Origin: Pseudomonas sp. JAI120
GTDB lineage: Bacteria; Pseudomonadota; Gammaproteobacteria; Pseudomonadales; Pseudomonadaceae
NCBI RefSeq assembly: GCF_014207255.1
Contig: NZ_JACHCZ010000005.1
Location: forward strand, 248,001-312,000
DNA: 64,000 bases
Direction of reading: 5' to 3'
Shown here: piece by piece, positions 43,757-51,453 of the stretch
How positions within the stretch are numbered: position 1 is the stretch's first letter
Layout: each line of letters starts with the position of its first letter
The notes under the pieces: generated by a model
Seen by the model: the letters and a program-made list of their open reading frames with translations, nothing else
Database searches by the model: none
What the model was told of the DNA's origin: nothing
Made by a program: the position numbers and the translations under genes

Positions 43757-44674
43757 CTACTTGCGCACTTTGATGGAGAACAGCCCTTGCGGGCGCAGCA
43801 TCAGGATCAGAATCACCGAGGACAACGTAAGTACCTTGGCCATCGAACCACTGAGGAAAAACTCCGACAGCGATTGGGTCTGCGCGATCACGAACGCCGA
43901 GGCAATGGTGCCAAACAGACTTTGCGCACCACCGAACACCACCACCAGGAAGGTGTCGACAATGTACTGCGAACCTGCCGTGGGTCCCGTGGAGCCGATG
44001 GTGGTGAACGCCGCACCCGCCACGCCCGCCACGCCGCAGCCGAGGGCAAAGGTCATGCGGTCGACCTTGCGCGTATTGATGCCCACCGCGCGGCTCATCA
44101 GGCGGTTCTGTACGGTAGCGCGCACTTGCAAGCCCCAGCGCGAGCGGTACAGCATCAGGAAGATCACAGCGGTCAGCAGCAGGGTCAGGGCCATCATGAA
44201 CAGGCCGTTGCGCGGGATTTCGATGGCGTCGGTGAAGTTTACCGAGCCCATCAGCCAGGTCGGCGGTTCGGCGCTGACTTCGCGGGCACCGAATACCGAG
44301 CGGAAGGTTTGCTGCATCATCAGCGACAAGCCCCACGTGGCGAGCAAGGTGTCCAGCGGGCGCTTGTACAAACGACTGATCATCGCCCACTCCACCAGCC
44401 AGCCAACGGCACCGGCCACCAGGAATGACAGGGCGATGGCGAAGAAGAAGTAATAGGGTTGGAAGCTCGGCGCAAAGTGCGCGGTAAGGCTGGAACATAC
44501 GTAGGTGGTGTAGGCGCCGATGGTCAGGAACTCACCGTGGGCCATATTGATCACGCCCATCTGGCCGAAGATGATCGCCAGCCCCAAGGCCATCAGCAAC
44601 AGCACGCAGAATACGGACAAGCCGTTGAACCCCTGCATCGCCGCGATGGCTCCAAATTCCGATAGCCATTCCAT
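43757..44674 (-). CDS. urtB: Urea/short-chain amide ABC transporter permease UrtB
   Basis: A 305-residue, LivH-like permease with about eight to nine hydrophobic segments. The family segment LGLAIIFGQMGVINMAHGEFLTIGAYTTY is at residues about 30-60, and RATVQNRLMSRAVGINTRKVD marks the cytoplasmic EAA loop. ATG 44674 has AGGAGA upstream. The 103-base gap from urtA holds a REP hairpin, which may set different expression levels for the binding protein and the membrane parts. Confidence 0.93.
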   Translation of the reverse strand: MEWLSEFGAIAAMQGFNGLSVFCVLLLMALGLAIIFGQMGVINMAHGEFLTIGAYTTYVCSSLTAHFAPSFQPYYFFFAIALSFLVAGAVGWLVEWAMISRLYKRPLDTLLATWGLSLMMQQTFRSVFGAREVSAEPPTWLMGSVNFTDAIEIPRNGLFMMALTLLLTAVIFLMLYRSRWGLQVRATVQNRLMSRAVGINTRKVDRMTFALGCGVAGVAGAAFTTIGSTGPTAGSQYIVDTFLVVVFGGAQSLFGTIASAFVIAQTQSLSEFFLSGSMAKVLTLSSVILILMLRPQGLFSIKVRK

Positions 44675-44730
44675 GATGATGGTCTCCTACAAAGAGATAA
44701 AATGCAGTCTGCTTTGGCTTTGCTGTATGC

Positions 44731-44750
44731 GGGAGGGGGCTTGCCCTCCC
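44731..44750. repeat. REP-type hairpin between urtA and urtB
   Basis: GGGAGGGGGC followed by TTGCCCTCCC forms a GC-rich hairpin of the common pseudomonad REP type; the REPIN at 54201 belongs to the same family. Inside an operon such elements can stabilise the upstream message or lower downstream expression. Confidence 0.7.
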
Positions 44751-44777
44751 ACATGTGGATCTGGGTTCGCCTGTTAC

Positions 44778-45986
44778 TTATTGGTAGCCTTTGGGGAACG
44801 GGTTCGGCTCGATCAGATCCGACTCGTAGATCACCTTGAACTGGCCGTTGGGCAGTACTTCACCGATGCGCGACTTGCTCCACAGATGGTGGTTCTCGTG
44901 GATTTTCACGTAGCCTTCCGGCGCGGTTTTCAGCTCGATGCCTGGAGACGCGGCGACGACTTTATCCACGTCGAAACTGCCGGCCTTCTCCACCGCCGCT
45001 TTCCACAACCATGGCCCGAGGTAGGCCGCCTGGGTCACATCGCCGATCACCGAATCCTTGCCGTACTTGGCCTTGAACGCATCGACGAAGGCTTTGTTGT
45101 TGGGGTTGTCCAGGCTCTGGAAGTACTTCATCGAGGCGTAGAAGCCGGCCATGTTTTCGCCGCCGATGCCGAGCAGTTCGTCTTCGGTCACCGAGAGCGT
45201 CAACAGCGTCTGCTTGGACGCATTCACACCTGCCGCATTGAGCTGTTTATAGAACGCCACGTTGGAACCGCCGACCACTGCGGCGAACACCACGTCCGGC
45301 TTCTTCAGCTTGACCTTGTTGATCAGCGACCCGAACTGAGTGTTGCCCAGTGGGTAGTAGTCTTCGCCCACCACGGTGCCGTGCAGCACGTTTTCAATGT
45401 GCTTGCGCGCGATCTTCATCGACGTGCGCGGCCAGATGTAGTCGGAGCCGACCAGATAGAAGGTCTTGGCGCCTTTGGTCTTGGCGATCCAATCGAGGCT
45501 GGCGAGGATCTGCTGGGTCGCTTCCTGCCCTGTGTAGATGACGTTTTTCGACTGTTCCAGACCTTCGTAGAAGGTTGGGTAGTAGAGCAGGCCATTTTCT
45601 TTCTCGAAAATCGGCAGTACGGCTTTGCGCGAGGCCGAGGTCCAGCAGCCGAACACGGCGGCGACTTTGTCGTTGACCAGCAGCTTCTTGGCTTTTTCGG
45701 CGAAGGTCGGCCAGTCGGAGGCGCCGTCTTCCTGGATCACCTTGATCTGCCGTCCCAGAATCCCGCCCGAGGCGTTGATCTGCTCGATGGCCAGGCGCTC
45801 GGCCTGGATCGAGCCGGTCTCGGAGATCGCCATGGTGCCGGTGGCCGAGTGCAACTGGCCGACGGTGACTTCGGTGGGGGTCACAGCCAGGCCTTCGTTA
45901 TCGGCCAGCACGCCCTGACTGAACAAAGCGGCCGCCAGTAATGACAGGGCCAACAGCGGTTTGGAGCGAATCAATCGTGATGCCAT
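44778..45986 (-). CDS. urtA: Urea/short-chain amide ABC transporter substrate-binding protein UrtA
   Basis: A 402-residue periplasmic binding protein. I chose ATG 45986 because it gives a clean signal peptide (MASRLIRSKPLLALSLLAAAL, with cleavage after GVLA). The upstream in-frame Met would run through the promoter region. The body matches the urea/amide-binding family: VGQLHSATGTMAISETG near the mature start, FGCWTSASRKAVLPIFE, TFYLVGSDYIWPRTS and AAVVGGSNVAFYKQL. Because formamidase and amidase genes follow, formamide, acetamide or urea are all plausible ligands (compare Methylophilus FmdD). The P. aeruginosa amide sensor AmiC is a distant relative but lacks a signal peptide. A dyad operator lies about 80 bases upstream. 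Confidence 0.92.
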   Translation of the reverse strand: MASRLIRSKPLLALSLLAAALFSQGVLADNEGLAVTPTEVTVGQLHSATGTMAISETGSIQAERLAIEQINASGGILGRQIKVIQEDGASDWPTFAEKAKKLLVNDKVAAVFGCWTSASRKAVLPIFEKENGLLYYPTFYEGLEQSKNVIYTGQEATQQILASLDWIAKTKGAKTFYLVGSDYIWPRTSMKIARKHIENVLHGTVVGEDYYPLGNTQFGSLINKVKLKKPDVVFAAVVGGSNVAFYKQLNAAGVNASKQTLLTLSVTEDELLGIGGENMAGFYASMKYFQSLDNPNNKAFVDAFKAKYGKDSVIGDVTQAAYLGPWLWKAAVEKAGSFDVDKVVAASPGIELKTAPEGYVKIHENHHLWSKSRIGEVLPNGQFKVIYESDLIEPNPFPKGYQ

Positions 45987-46058
45987 GGGGCGACTCCTCT
46001 GCAATGAGGAGGTCAGCATGGCGGCAGCCGGCCAGAGCGGGTATACGCAGCCTGACGT

Positions 46059-46088
46059 AACGGCATACGTCATTTGACGTATGCCGTT
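46059..46088. promoter_or_regulatory. 30-bp perfect palindrome holding the amide-regulon operator upstream of urtA
   Basis: Arms AACGGCATACGTCA and TGACGTATGCCGTT flank a two-base centre. The core ATACGT-CATTTG-ACGTAT at 46065-46082 has the same half-sites and spacing as the dyad before fmdA. It lies in the 215-bp divergent region between urtA and the sensor kinase gene, 72 bases from the urtA ATG, so it could serve both directions. Confidence 0.7.
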
Positions 46089-46135
46089 GCGCACGGTTTC
46101 AAGGCAGGTTGTGGCGAGCGACTTCACATGTGGGT

Positions 46136-46153
46136 CCTCAGCGTCTGCTGAGG
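46136..46153. other. Small inverted repeat in the leader of the sensor kinase gene
   Basis: CCTCAGC-GTCT-GCTGAGG, a perfect 7-bp stem with a four-base loop, 48 bases before the kinase GTG start. It could be a leader RNA hairpin or a second operator. Nothing in the sequence decides between them. Confidence 0.35.
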
Positions 46154-46201
46154 CATAGAACTTGCTCAGTAATCACGCCAACTTCCCGGAGCCTACCCAC
46201 C

Positions 46202-49200
46202 GTGCAATCCCCTCCCGGCACCCAGCGCATCGTCAAGATCCGCCGCGACTACAACACCTGGGTCGCCGACGAGACGATGGAAGACTACGCCCTGCGCTAC
46301 ACCCCCAAGTCCTTTCGCAAATGGTCGGAGTGGCGTATCGCGAACACCGCCTTGGGCGCGGTGTCGTTCCTGGCGCTGGAAGCCATCGGTGGCGTACTGG
46401 CCTTGAGTTACGGCTTCACCAACACCTTCTGGGCGATTCTGACCATCAGCCTGGTGATCTTCCTCACCGGCCTGCCCATCAGTTATTACGCCGCGCGCTA
46501 CGGCGTGGACATGGACCTGCTCACCCGTGGCGCCGGCTTCGGCTATATCGGTTCCACCATCACCTCGCTGATCTACGCCAGCTTCACTTTCCTGTTTTTC
46601 GCCCTGGAAGCGGCGATCATGGCCTTGGCACTGGAGCTGTATTTCCATATCCCTCTGGGCATCGCCTATGTGATCTGCTCACTGCTGGTGATCCCGCTGG
46701 TGGCGTACGGTGTGACCCTGATCAGCCGCTTGCAACTGTGGACGCAACCCATCTGGCTGCTGTTGCTGGTGTTGCCCTACGGCTTTGTGGGGTGGAAAAA
46801 CCCCGACGCCTTCAGCGACTGGACCAGCTTCGTCGGGCGCACTGGCGATGGTGGCGGCTTTAACCTGTTGGCGTTCAGCGCCGCCTGTACCGTGGCCCTG
46901 TCACTGGTCACGCAGATCGGCGAGCAAGTCGATTACCTGCGCTTCCTGCCGGAAAAAACCGCCGCCAACCGCACACGCTGGTGGGCCGCCCTGCTCTGTG
47001 CCGGCCCCGGCTGGATCATCCCCGGGGCGTTGAAAATGTTTGCCGGCGCGTTCCTCGCGTTTCTGGCCCTGCAACACGAAATCCCCATGGAGCGCGCCGC
47101 CGAGCCGACCCAGATGTACCTCGTCGCATTCCGCTACGTGTTCAGCTCACCGGAATGGGCACTCGGCGCCATGGTGCTGTTTGTGTTCATCTCGCAGATG
47201 AAGATCAACCTGACCAACGCCTACGCCGGTTCCCTGGCCTGGTCGAACTTCTTCGCCCGCGTGACTCACAGCCATCCCGGGCGCGTGGTATGGCTGGTGT
47301 TCAACGTGGCGATCGCGCTGATGCTGATGGAGCTGGGCGTATTCGATGTGATCGACCAGGTGCTGGGGCTGTACGCGAATATCGCGATTGCCTGGATCGG
47401 CACGCTGGTGGCCGACCTGGTGATCAACAAGCCCCTGGGGTTGTCGCCCAGGCATATAGAGTTCAAGCGCGCGCACCTTTACGATATCAACCCGGTGGGG
47501 GTCGGCTCGATGCTGATTGCCTCATTGCTGTCGATCCTCGCCCACTTCGGCCTGTTCGGCGCCCTTGCCCAGGCCGCGCCGCCCTTCGTTGCGCTGGGCA
47601 CGGCACTGATCATGGCGCCGCTGTTGGCGTGGCTGACCCAGGGCAAGTACTACATCGCGCGCACCAGCGAAGTGCACTTGATTCATCCGGTGGCGCCCGC
47701 GACCCACGCGGTCTGCGGGCTGTGCAGCAACCCGTTCGAGACCGCCGACATGGCGTTCTGCCCAGCCTACAGCACGCCGATCTGTTCGTTGTGTTGCTCG
47801 CTGGATGCGCGCTGCGGCGACCGTTGCAAACCCCACGGGCGACTGGTAAGCCAATTCGAAGGCGTGTTGCGCTGGTTGCTGCCCAACACCTTGATGCCGC
47901 GCTTGCACACGCGCCTGGCGCATTACCTGGGTTTATTGCTCGCACTGGTGCTGATGCTTGCGGGGGCATTGGCGTTGATCTATGTCCAGGCTGCCCAAGG
48001 CTTGCCCCATTCGGAAACCCTCTACCAGGCGTTCTTCAAGGCTTTTCTCACCCTCTCGGTATTGGCCGCCGTGCTCGCGTGGTGGGTGGTGCTGACGCGC
48101 GAAAGCCGCCGCGTCGCCCAGGAAGAGTCCGACCGCCAGACCCTGCTGCTGATGCAGGAAATCGATGCCCACAGCCTCACCGACCAAGCCCTGCAACAGG
48201 CCAAGGAAGCCTCCGAAGCCGCCAACGCCGCCAAGAGCCGCTATGTCACCGGGTTGTCCCATGAACTGCGCACGCCGCTCAACAGCATTCTCGGCTTCAC
48301 CCAGATTCTGCAGCGCGACAGCGCCATGCCCGAGCAGCATCAGGACGCACTGGCGACCATACTGCGCAGTGGCTCGCACCTGCTGTCGCTGATCGACGGC
48401 CTGCTCGACGTGGCCAAGATCGAGGCCGGCAAGCTGCGCCTGGAACTCACCGAAATCCCCTTTCCCGAGCTGATCCATGACCTGGAGCAAATGTTCACGC
48501 CCCAGGCCCGTGACAAGGGCCTGCGCTTTCGCCTGGACTGCGTGGGCAAGATCCCGGCAGTGGTGCGCGGCGATGAAAAACGCGTGCGCCAGATCCTGAT
48601 CAACCTGCTCGGCAATGCGGTGAATTTCACCGACAGCGGCGAGGTGTGCCTGCGGGTCAGTTATCGGCGCGAGACCGCCAATTTTGAAATCATCGACACC
48701 GGTATCGGCATCGATCCGGGACAGTTGGAGCGGATTTTCCAGCCATTCGAACGTGGTGACCTGATGCGCCAGGACAAGGGCGTGGGCCTGGGCCTGACCA
48801 TCACGCGCATGCTCACCTCGTTGATGGGTGGCGAGTTGCGTGTGACCAGTGAGCTGGACAAGGGCACGTGCTTCCAGGTGCGTTTGTTCCTGTCCCAAGT
48901 ACGCGCGCCGCAAGCCGTGGTGCATGTGGAGCACGACATCATCGGTTATCACGGAGTACGCCGACGCATCCTGGTGGTGGATGACCATGTGGACCATCGC
49001 AAAGTGCTCAGCGGCATGCTGACGCCGCTGGGGTTTGAAGTGATCCAGGCCAGCAATGGCCAGGATGCGATCCGCCAGGTGGCGTTGCTGGCGCCGGACC
49101 TGATCCTGATGGACCTGTCGATGCCGACCCTGGATGGCTGGGAAACCAGCCGCCTGATCCGCCGCAATGCGCTGTCGAACGCGCCGATCATCGTGATCTC

Positions 49201-49585
49201 CGCCAACGCCTTTACCGACGACCGCGAACGCTGCATCGCCGCCGCCTGCAACGACTACCTGGCCAAGCCGGTGCGCACCCCGGAACTGCTCGGACGCCTG
49301 CAACAGCATCTGGATCTGCACTGGCTGCGGCGCACCAGAAGCTTGACACCGCCGACGCGACCCAGTGTGTTGCCCAGCCCTGACGACCTTGCCGCACTTG
49401 CCGAACTCAGCGCCATCGGCTATGTGCGCGGCCTGCACGAAAAGCTCGACACGATCCTTGAACAGCGCCCCGATACCAAACCCTTTATTACCAAGGTTCG
49501 CGGGCTGCTCAAGGGTTTCCGCCTGGATGAACTCAACCGAACCCTCAAGGAGGCCGAAGATGAATGCACTCACCCGCAGCACTGA
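46202..49585 (+). CDS. NCS1 permease-histidine kinase-receiver fusion (transporter-coupled sensor)
   Basis: An 1127-residue protein; the GTG at 46202 was chosen because upstream codons fall in the promoter. Residues about 25-495 form a 12-helix NCS1-type nucleobase:cation symporter (YTPKSFRKWSEWRIANTALGA, SLVTQIGEQVDYLRFLP). Residues 504-548 hold a cysteine-rich cluster (CGLC, CPAYSTPICSLCC, then Cys-Gly-Asp-Arg-Cys) that could bind metal. Two more helices follow (about 575-632), then a coiled linker, a HisKA domain with SHELRTPLN (His near 686), an HATPase domain (NLLGNAVNF, GVGLGL) and a receiver domain (VVDDHVDH; Asp near 969 in LILMDLSMP). It resembles in principle the CbrA/CrbS transporter-kinases, which use an SSS symporter instead. 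The ligand is probably a small nitrogen compound, inferred from urtA next door. Confidence 0.85.
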   Translation: MQSPPGTQRIVKIRRDYNTWVADETMEDYALRYTPKSFRKWSEWRIANTALGAVSFLALEAIGGVLALSYGFTNTFWAILTISLVIFLTGLPISYYAARYGVDMDLLTRGAGFGYIGSTITSLIYASFTFLFFALEAAIMALALELYFHIPLGIAYVICSLLVIPLVAYGVTLISRLQLWTQPIWLLLLVLPYGFVGWKNPDAFSDWTSFVGRTGDGGGFNLLAFSAACTVALSLVTQIGEQVDYLRFLPEKTAANRTRWWAALLCAGPGWIIPGALKMFAGAFLAFLALQHEIPMERAAEPTQMYLVAFRYVFSSPEWALGAMVLFVFISQMKINLTNAYAGSLAWSNFFARVTHSHPGRVVWLVFNVAIALMLMELGVFDVIDQVLGLYANIAIAWIGTLVADLVINKPLGLSPRHIEFKRAHLYDINPVGVGSMLIASLLSILAHFGLFGALAQAAPPFVALGTALIMAPLLAWLTQGKYYIARTSEVHLIHPVAPATHAVCGLCSNPFETADMAFCPAYSTPICSLCCSLDARCGDRCKPHGRLVSQFEGVLRWLLPNTLMPRLHTRLAHYLGLLLALVLMLAGALALIYVQAAQGLPHSETLYQAFFKAFLTLSVLAAVLAWWVVLTRESRRVAQEESDRQTLLLMQEIDAHSLTDQALQQAKEASEAANAAKSRYVTGLSHELRTPLNSILGFTQILQRDSAMPEQHQDALATILRSGSHLLSLIDGLLDVAKIEAGKLRLELTEIPFPELIHDLEQMFTPQARDKGLRFRLDCVGKIPAVVRGDEKRVRQILINLLGNAVNFTDSGEVCLRVSYRRETANFEIIDTGIGIDPGQLERIFQPFERGDLMRQDKGVGLGLTITRMLTSLMGGELRVTSELDKGTCFQVRLFLSQVRAPQAVVHVEHDIIGYHGVRRRILVVDDHVDHRKVLSGMLTPLGFEVIQASNGQDAIRQVALLAPDLILMDLSMPTLDGWETSRLIRRNALSNAPIIVISANAFTDDRERCIAAACNDYLAKPVRTPELLGRLQQHLDLHWLRRTRSLTPPTRPSVLPSPDDLAALAELSAIGYVRGLHEKLDTILEQRPDTKPFITKVRGLLKGFRLDELNRTLKEAEDECTHPQH

Positions 49586-50225
49586 ACCCGGCGTGGTGCT
49601 GATCGTCGACGATACGCCCGACAACCTGGCGATGCTCTCCGATGCCCTCGACGACGCCGGCTACATGGTGCTGGTGGCCCTCGACGGCCTGAGCGCCCTG
49701 AACCGCGTGCAACGCCGGCGTCCGGACCTGATCCTGCTGGACGCGATGATGCCCGGCCTGGACGGTTTCGAGACCTGCCGCCGGCTCAAGGCCCAACCGG
49801 CCAGCGCGGATATCCCGGTGGTGTTCATGACCGGGCTGACCGACAGCAAACACGTGGTACGCGGTTTTGAGGTGGGCGGCAGTGATTACGTGACCAAGCC
49901 GATCCAGACCGACGAAGTCTTGGCGCGGGTGGCGGCGCATTTGCGCACGTCACGGATTTTGTTGTCGGCGCGAAAGGCGCAGCAGTCGAACGTGTTGACA
50001 CTGGAAGATGAGCCGGCGCAAAAACTGCTATCGGCCAGGTTTCAACTGACCGAGCGCGAGGTGGAGGTGCTGCGCTGGGTGGCGTGCGGGAAAACCAATC
50101 GGGATATTGGCGATATTCTGGGGTTGAGTCCGCGCACGGTGAACAAGCACCTGGAGCATGTGTACGTGAAGTTGGGTGTGGAGACTCGGACAGCGGCCAC
50201 ATCAGTGGCCCTGGCAGCGATCTGA
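49560..50225 (+). CDS. LuxR-family response regulator, partner of the permease-kinase
   Basis: A 221-residue two-domain regulator. The N-terminal receiver (residues about 10-125) has VLIVDDTPDN, the phospho-acceptor Asp in LILLDAMMPGLDG near residue 61 and the Lys in VTKPIQ. The C-terminal LuxR-type helix-turn-helix (about 155-215) contains LTEREVEVLRWVACGKTN and LSPRTVNKHLEHVYVKLGV. ATG 49560 overlaps the 3' end of the kinase gene by 26 bases, so the two are co-translated. It is the natural candidate to bind the ATACGT-N6-ACGTAT dyads before urtA and fmdA. Confidence 0.92.
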   Translation: MNALTRSTEPGVVLIVDDTPDNLAMLSDALDDAGYMVLVALDGLSALNRVQRRRPDLILLDAMMPGLDGFETCRRLKAQPASADIPVVFMTGLTDSKHVVRGFEVGGSDYVTKPIQTDEVLARVAAHLRTSRILLSARKAQQSNVLTLEDEPAQKLLSARFQLTEREVEVLRWVACGKTNRDIGDILGLSPRTVNKHLEHVYVKLGVETRTAATSVALAAI

Positions 50226-50252
50226 ATGTGTGTGAGGCCCCAGGCGATCACT

Positions 50253-50340
50253 GATGGTCGCTACGCTCAACGCTGCCACCGCATGCCCATCGCGATTGAG
50301 GATCGGCACCGCCAAGCCCGCCATGCCTTCCAGCACCCAC
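50253..50340 (-). pseudogene. Fragment of an IclR-family regulator C-terminus
   Basis: About 30 codons on the minus strand read VLEGMAGLAVPILNRDGHAV followed by AALSVATISDRL, the pattern of the end of IclR effector domains (an invariant hydrophobic-Pro-hydrophobic, Asp-Gly, ALSV order). No start, helix-turn-helix or continuous frame precedes it. Interpreted as a relic. Confidence 0.45.
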
Positions 50341-50626
50341 GCTGTACCTGGGCATGAACGGCGGCACCATGGTTTCCTGATGTTCAACCGCCTGCAGGGC
50401 GGCGACGAAACCAACGTGGAGCCCGGCTTCAAGGCCTGGCCAAAAACCGTCGGCCCCAACGTGCTGGAATACATCGCCAGCTCGGCGAAGATCTCCGAGG
50501 GGGGTGCAAGCCGACGAAGCCGCACTCTTGCCCCTCACCCCGACCCAGGTCGCTACCCAGAAACTGCTCGGCGTGCCGATGGAATATGCGCGGCCCAAGG
50601 AAGGCGCTGTGGAGTCGGTCGATTGA
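50335..50626 (+). pseudogene. Fragment of a polyamine-type ABC substrate-binding protein
   Basis: One frame reads FNRLQGGDETNVEPGFKAW and GPNVLEYIASSAKISE, as in spermidine/putrescine-binding proteins. After a G run near 50500 a second frame continues QADEAALLPLTPTQVATQK and GVPMEYARPKEGAVESVD to a stop at 50624. There is an in-frame stop near 50378, at least one frameshift, and no 5' half. With the IclR piece it fills the 420-base gap between the response regulator and nadE and marks a past deletion. Confidence 0.5.
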
Positions 50627-50645
50627 GCGTTGAGCATGGGAACGA

Positions 50646-51452
50646 TCATGGAACGATGGGTTGCGCGCGTTTGTGGGCGGTCTTCAGGTAGGCGCGTTCC
50701 ACGATGTCCCGCACCCGCTCACTCACCGGCTCGCCCATCAGGTACGCATCGATCTCTTCGTACGTGCAGCCATAGGCCTGTTCATCCAGCTTGCCCGGCG
50801 CCAGTTCCTCGAGGTCGGCCGTGGGTTGCTTGTGCACCAGGTTCGCCGGCGCGCCAAGGGCACTGGCCAACAGGCGCACCTGGGTCTTGGTCAGGCCCGA
50901 CAGCGGTGCCAGGTCGCAGGCGCCGTCGCCGAATTTGGTGAAAAAACCCATCAGTGCTTCGGCGCCATGGTCGGTGCCGACCACCAGGCCATTGTGCAGG
51001 TTGGCCACGGCGTACTGGGCGATCATGCGGGTGCGGGCCTTGACGTTGCCTTTGATGAAGTCGACCTGGGCGGCGCTGGCGGCGGTGGCGGTCAGGCTGG
51101 CCATCAGGCCGTCGACGCTGGCGCCGATGTTCAGGGTGTCGATGTGGTCCGGGGTGATGAAATCCAGCGAGGCCTGGGCGTCGCTCTCATCGGCCTGGGT
51201 CTTGTAGGGCAGGCGCATGGCGATAAAGCGCGCGGCGTAGTCCTCGGTACGCAATTGCTCCACCGCCAGCTGGCACAGGCGGCCGGCGGTGAGGGAATCG
51301 ACGCCGCCGCTGATCCCCAGTACCAGGGCCTTGCAGCCTGAATGGCGCAAGGTGGTCTTGATGAAGTCAATGCGCCGCTGGATTTCCTGGGATTCACCGC
51401 CCTTCACCAATGTGCGATCGATATTGAGTTCCTGCGCGATACGTTCCTGCAT
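50646..51452 (-). CDS. nadE: NH3-dependent NAD+ synthetase
   Basis: A 268-residue NadE that adenylates nicotinic acid adenine dinucleotide and amidates it to NAD+. The PP-loop motif GISGGVDSLTAGR lies at about residues 46-58. VVGTDHGAEALMGFFTKFGDGACDLAP and LSGLTKTQVRLLA are typical of the ammonia-using form, and no glutaminase domain is present. I chose ATG 51452, one base after the pncB stop. It is the last gene of the pncA-pncB-nadE salvage operon. Confidence 0.95.
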   Translation of the reverse strand: MQERIAQELNIDRTLVKGGESQEIQRRIDFIKTTLRHSGCKALVLGISGGVDSLTAGRLCQLAVEQLRTEDYAARFIAMRLPYKTQADESDAQASLDFITPDHIDTLNIGASVDGLMASLTATAASAAQVDFIKGNVKARTRMIAQYAVANLHNGLVVGTDHGAEALMGFFTKFGDGACDLAPLSGLTKTQVRLLASALGAPANLVHKQPTADLEELAPGKLDEQAYGCTYEEIDAYLMGEPVSERVRDIVERAYLKTAHKRAQPIVP

Positions 51453-51453
51453 G

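Noticed and set aside
44778..45986. AmiC-type cytoplasmic amide sensor
   Set aside because: The protein has a clear signal peptide and is followed by permease and ATPase genes, so it is the transporter's binding protein.
46162..46863. Plus-strand frame overlapping the sensor kinase start
   Set aside because: It is an alternative frame of the NCS1 permease region without family similarity; the permease reading is clearly coding.
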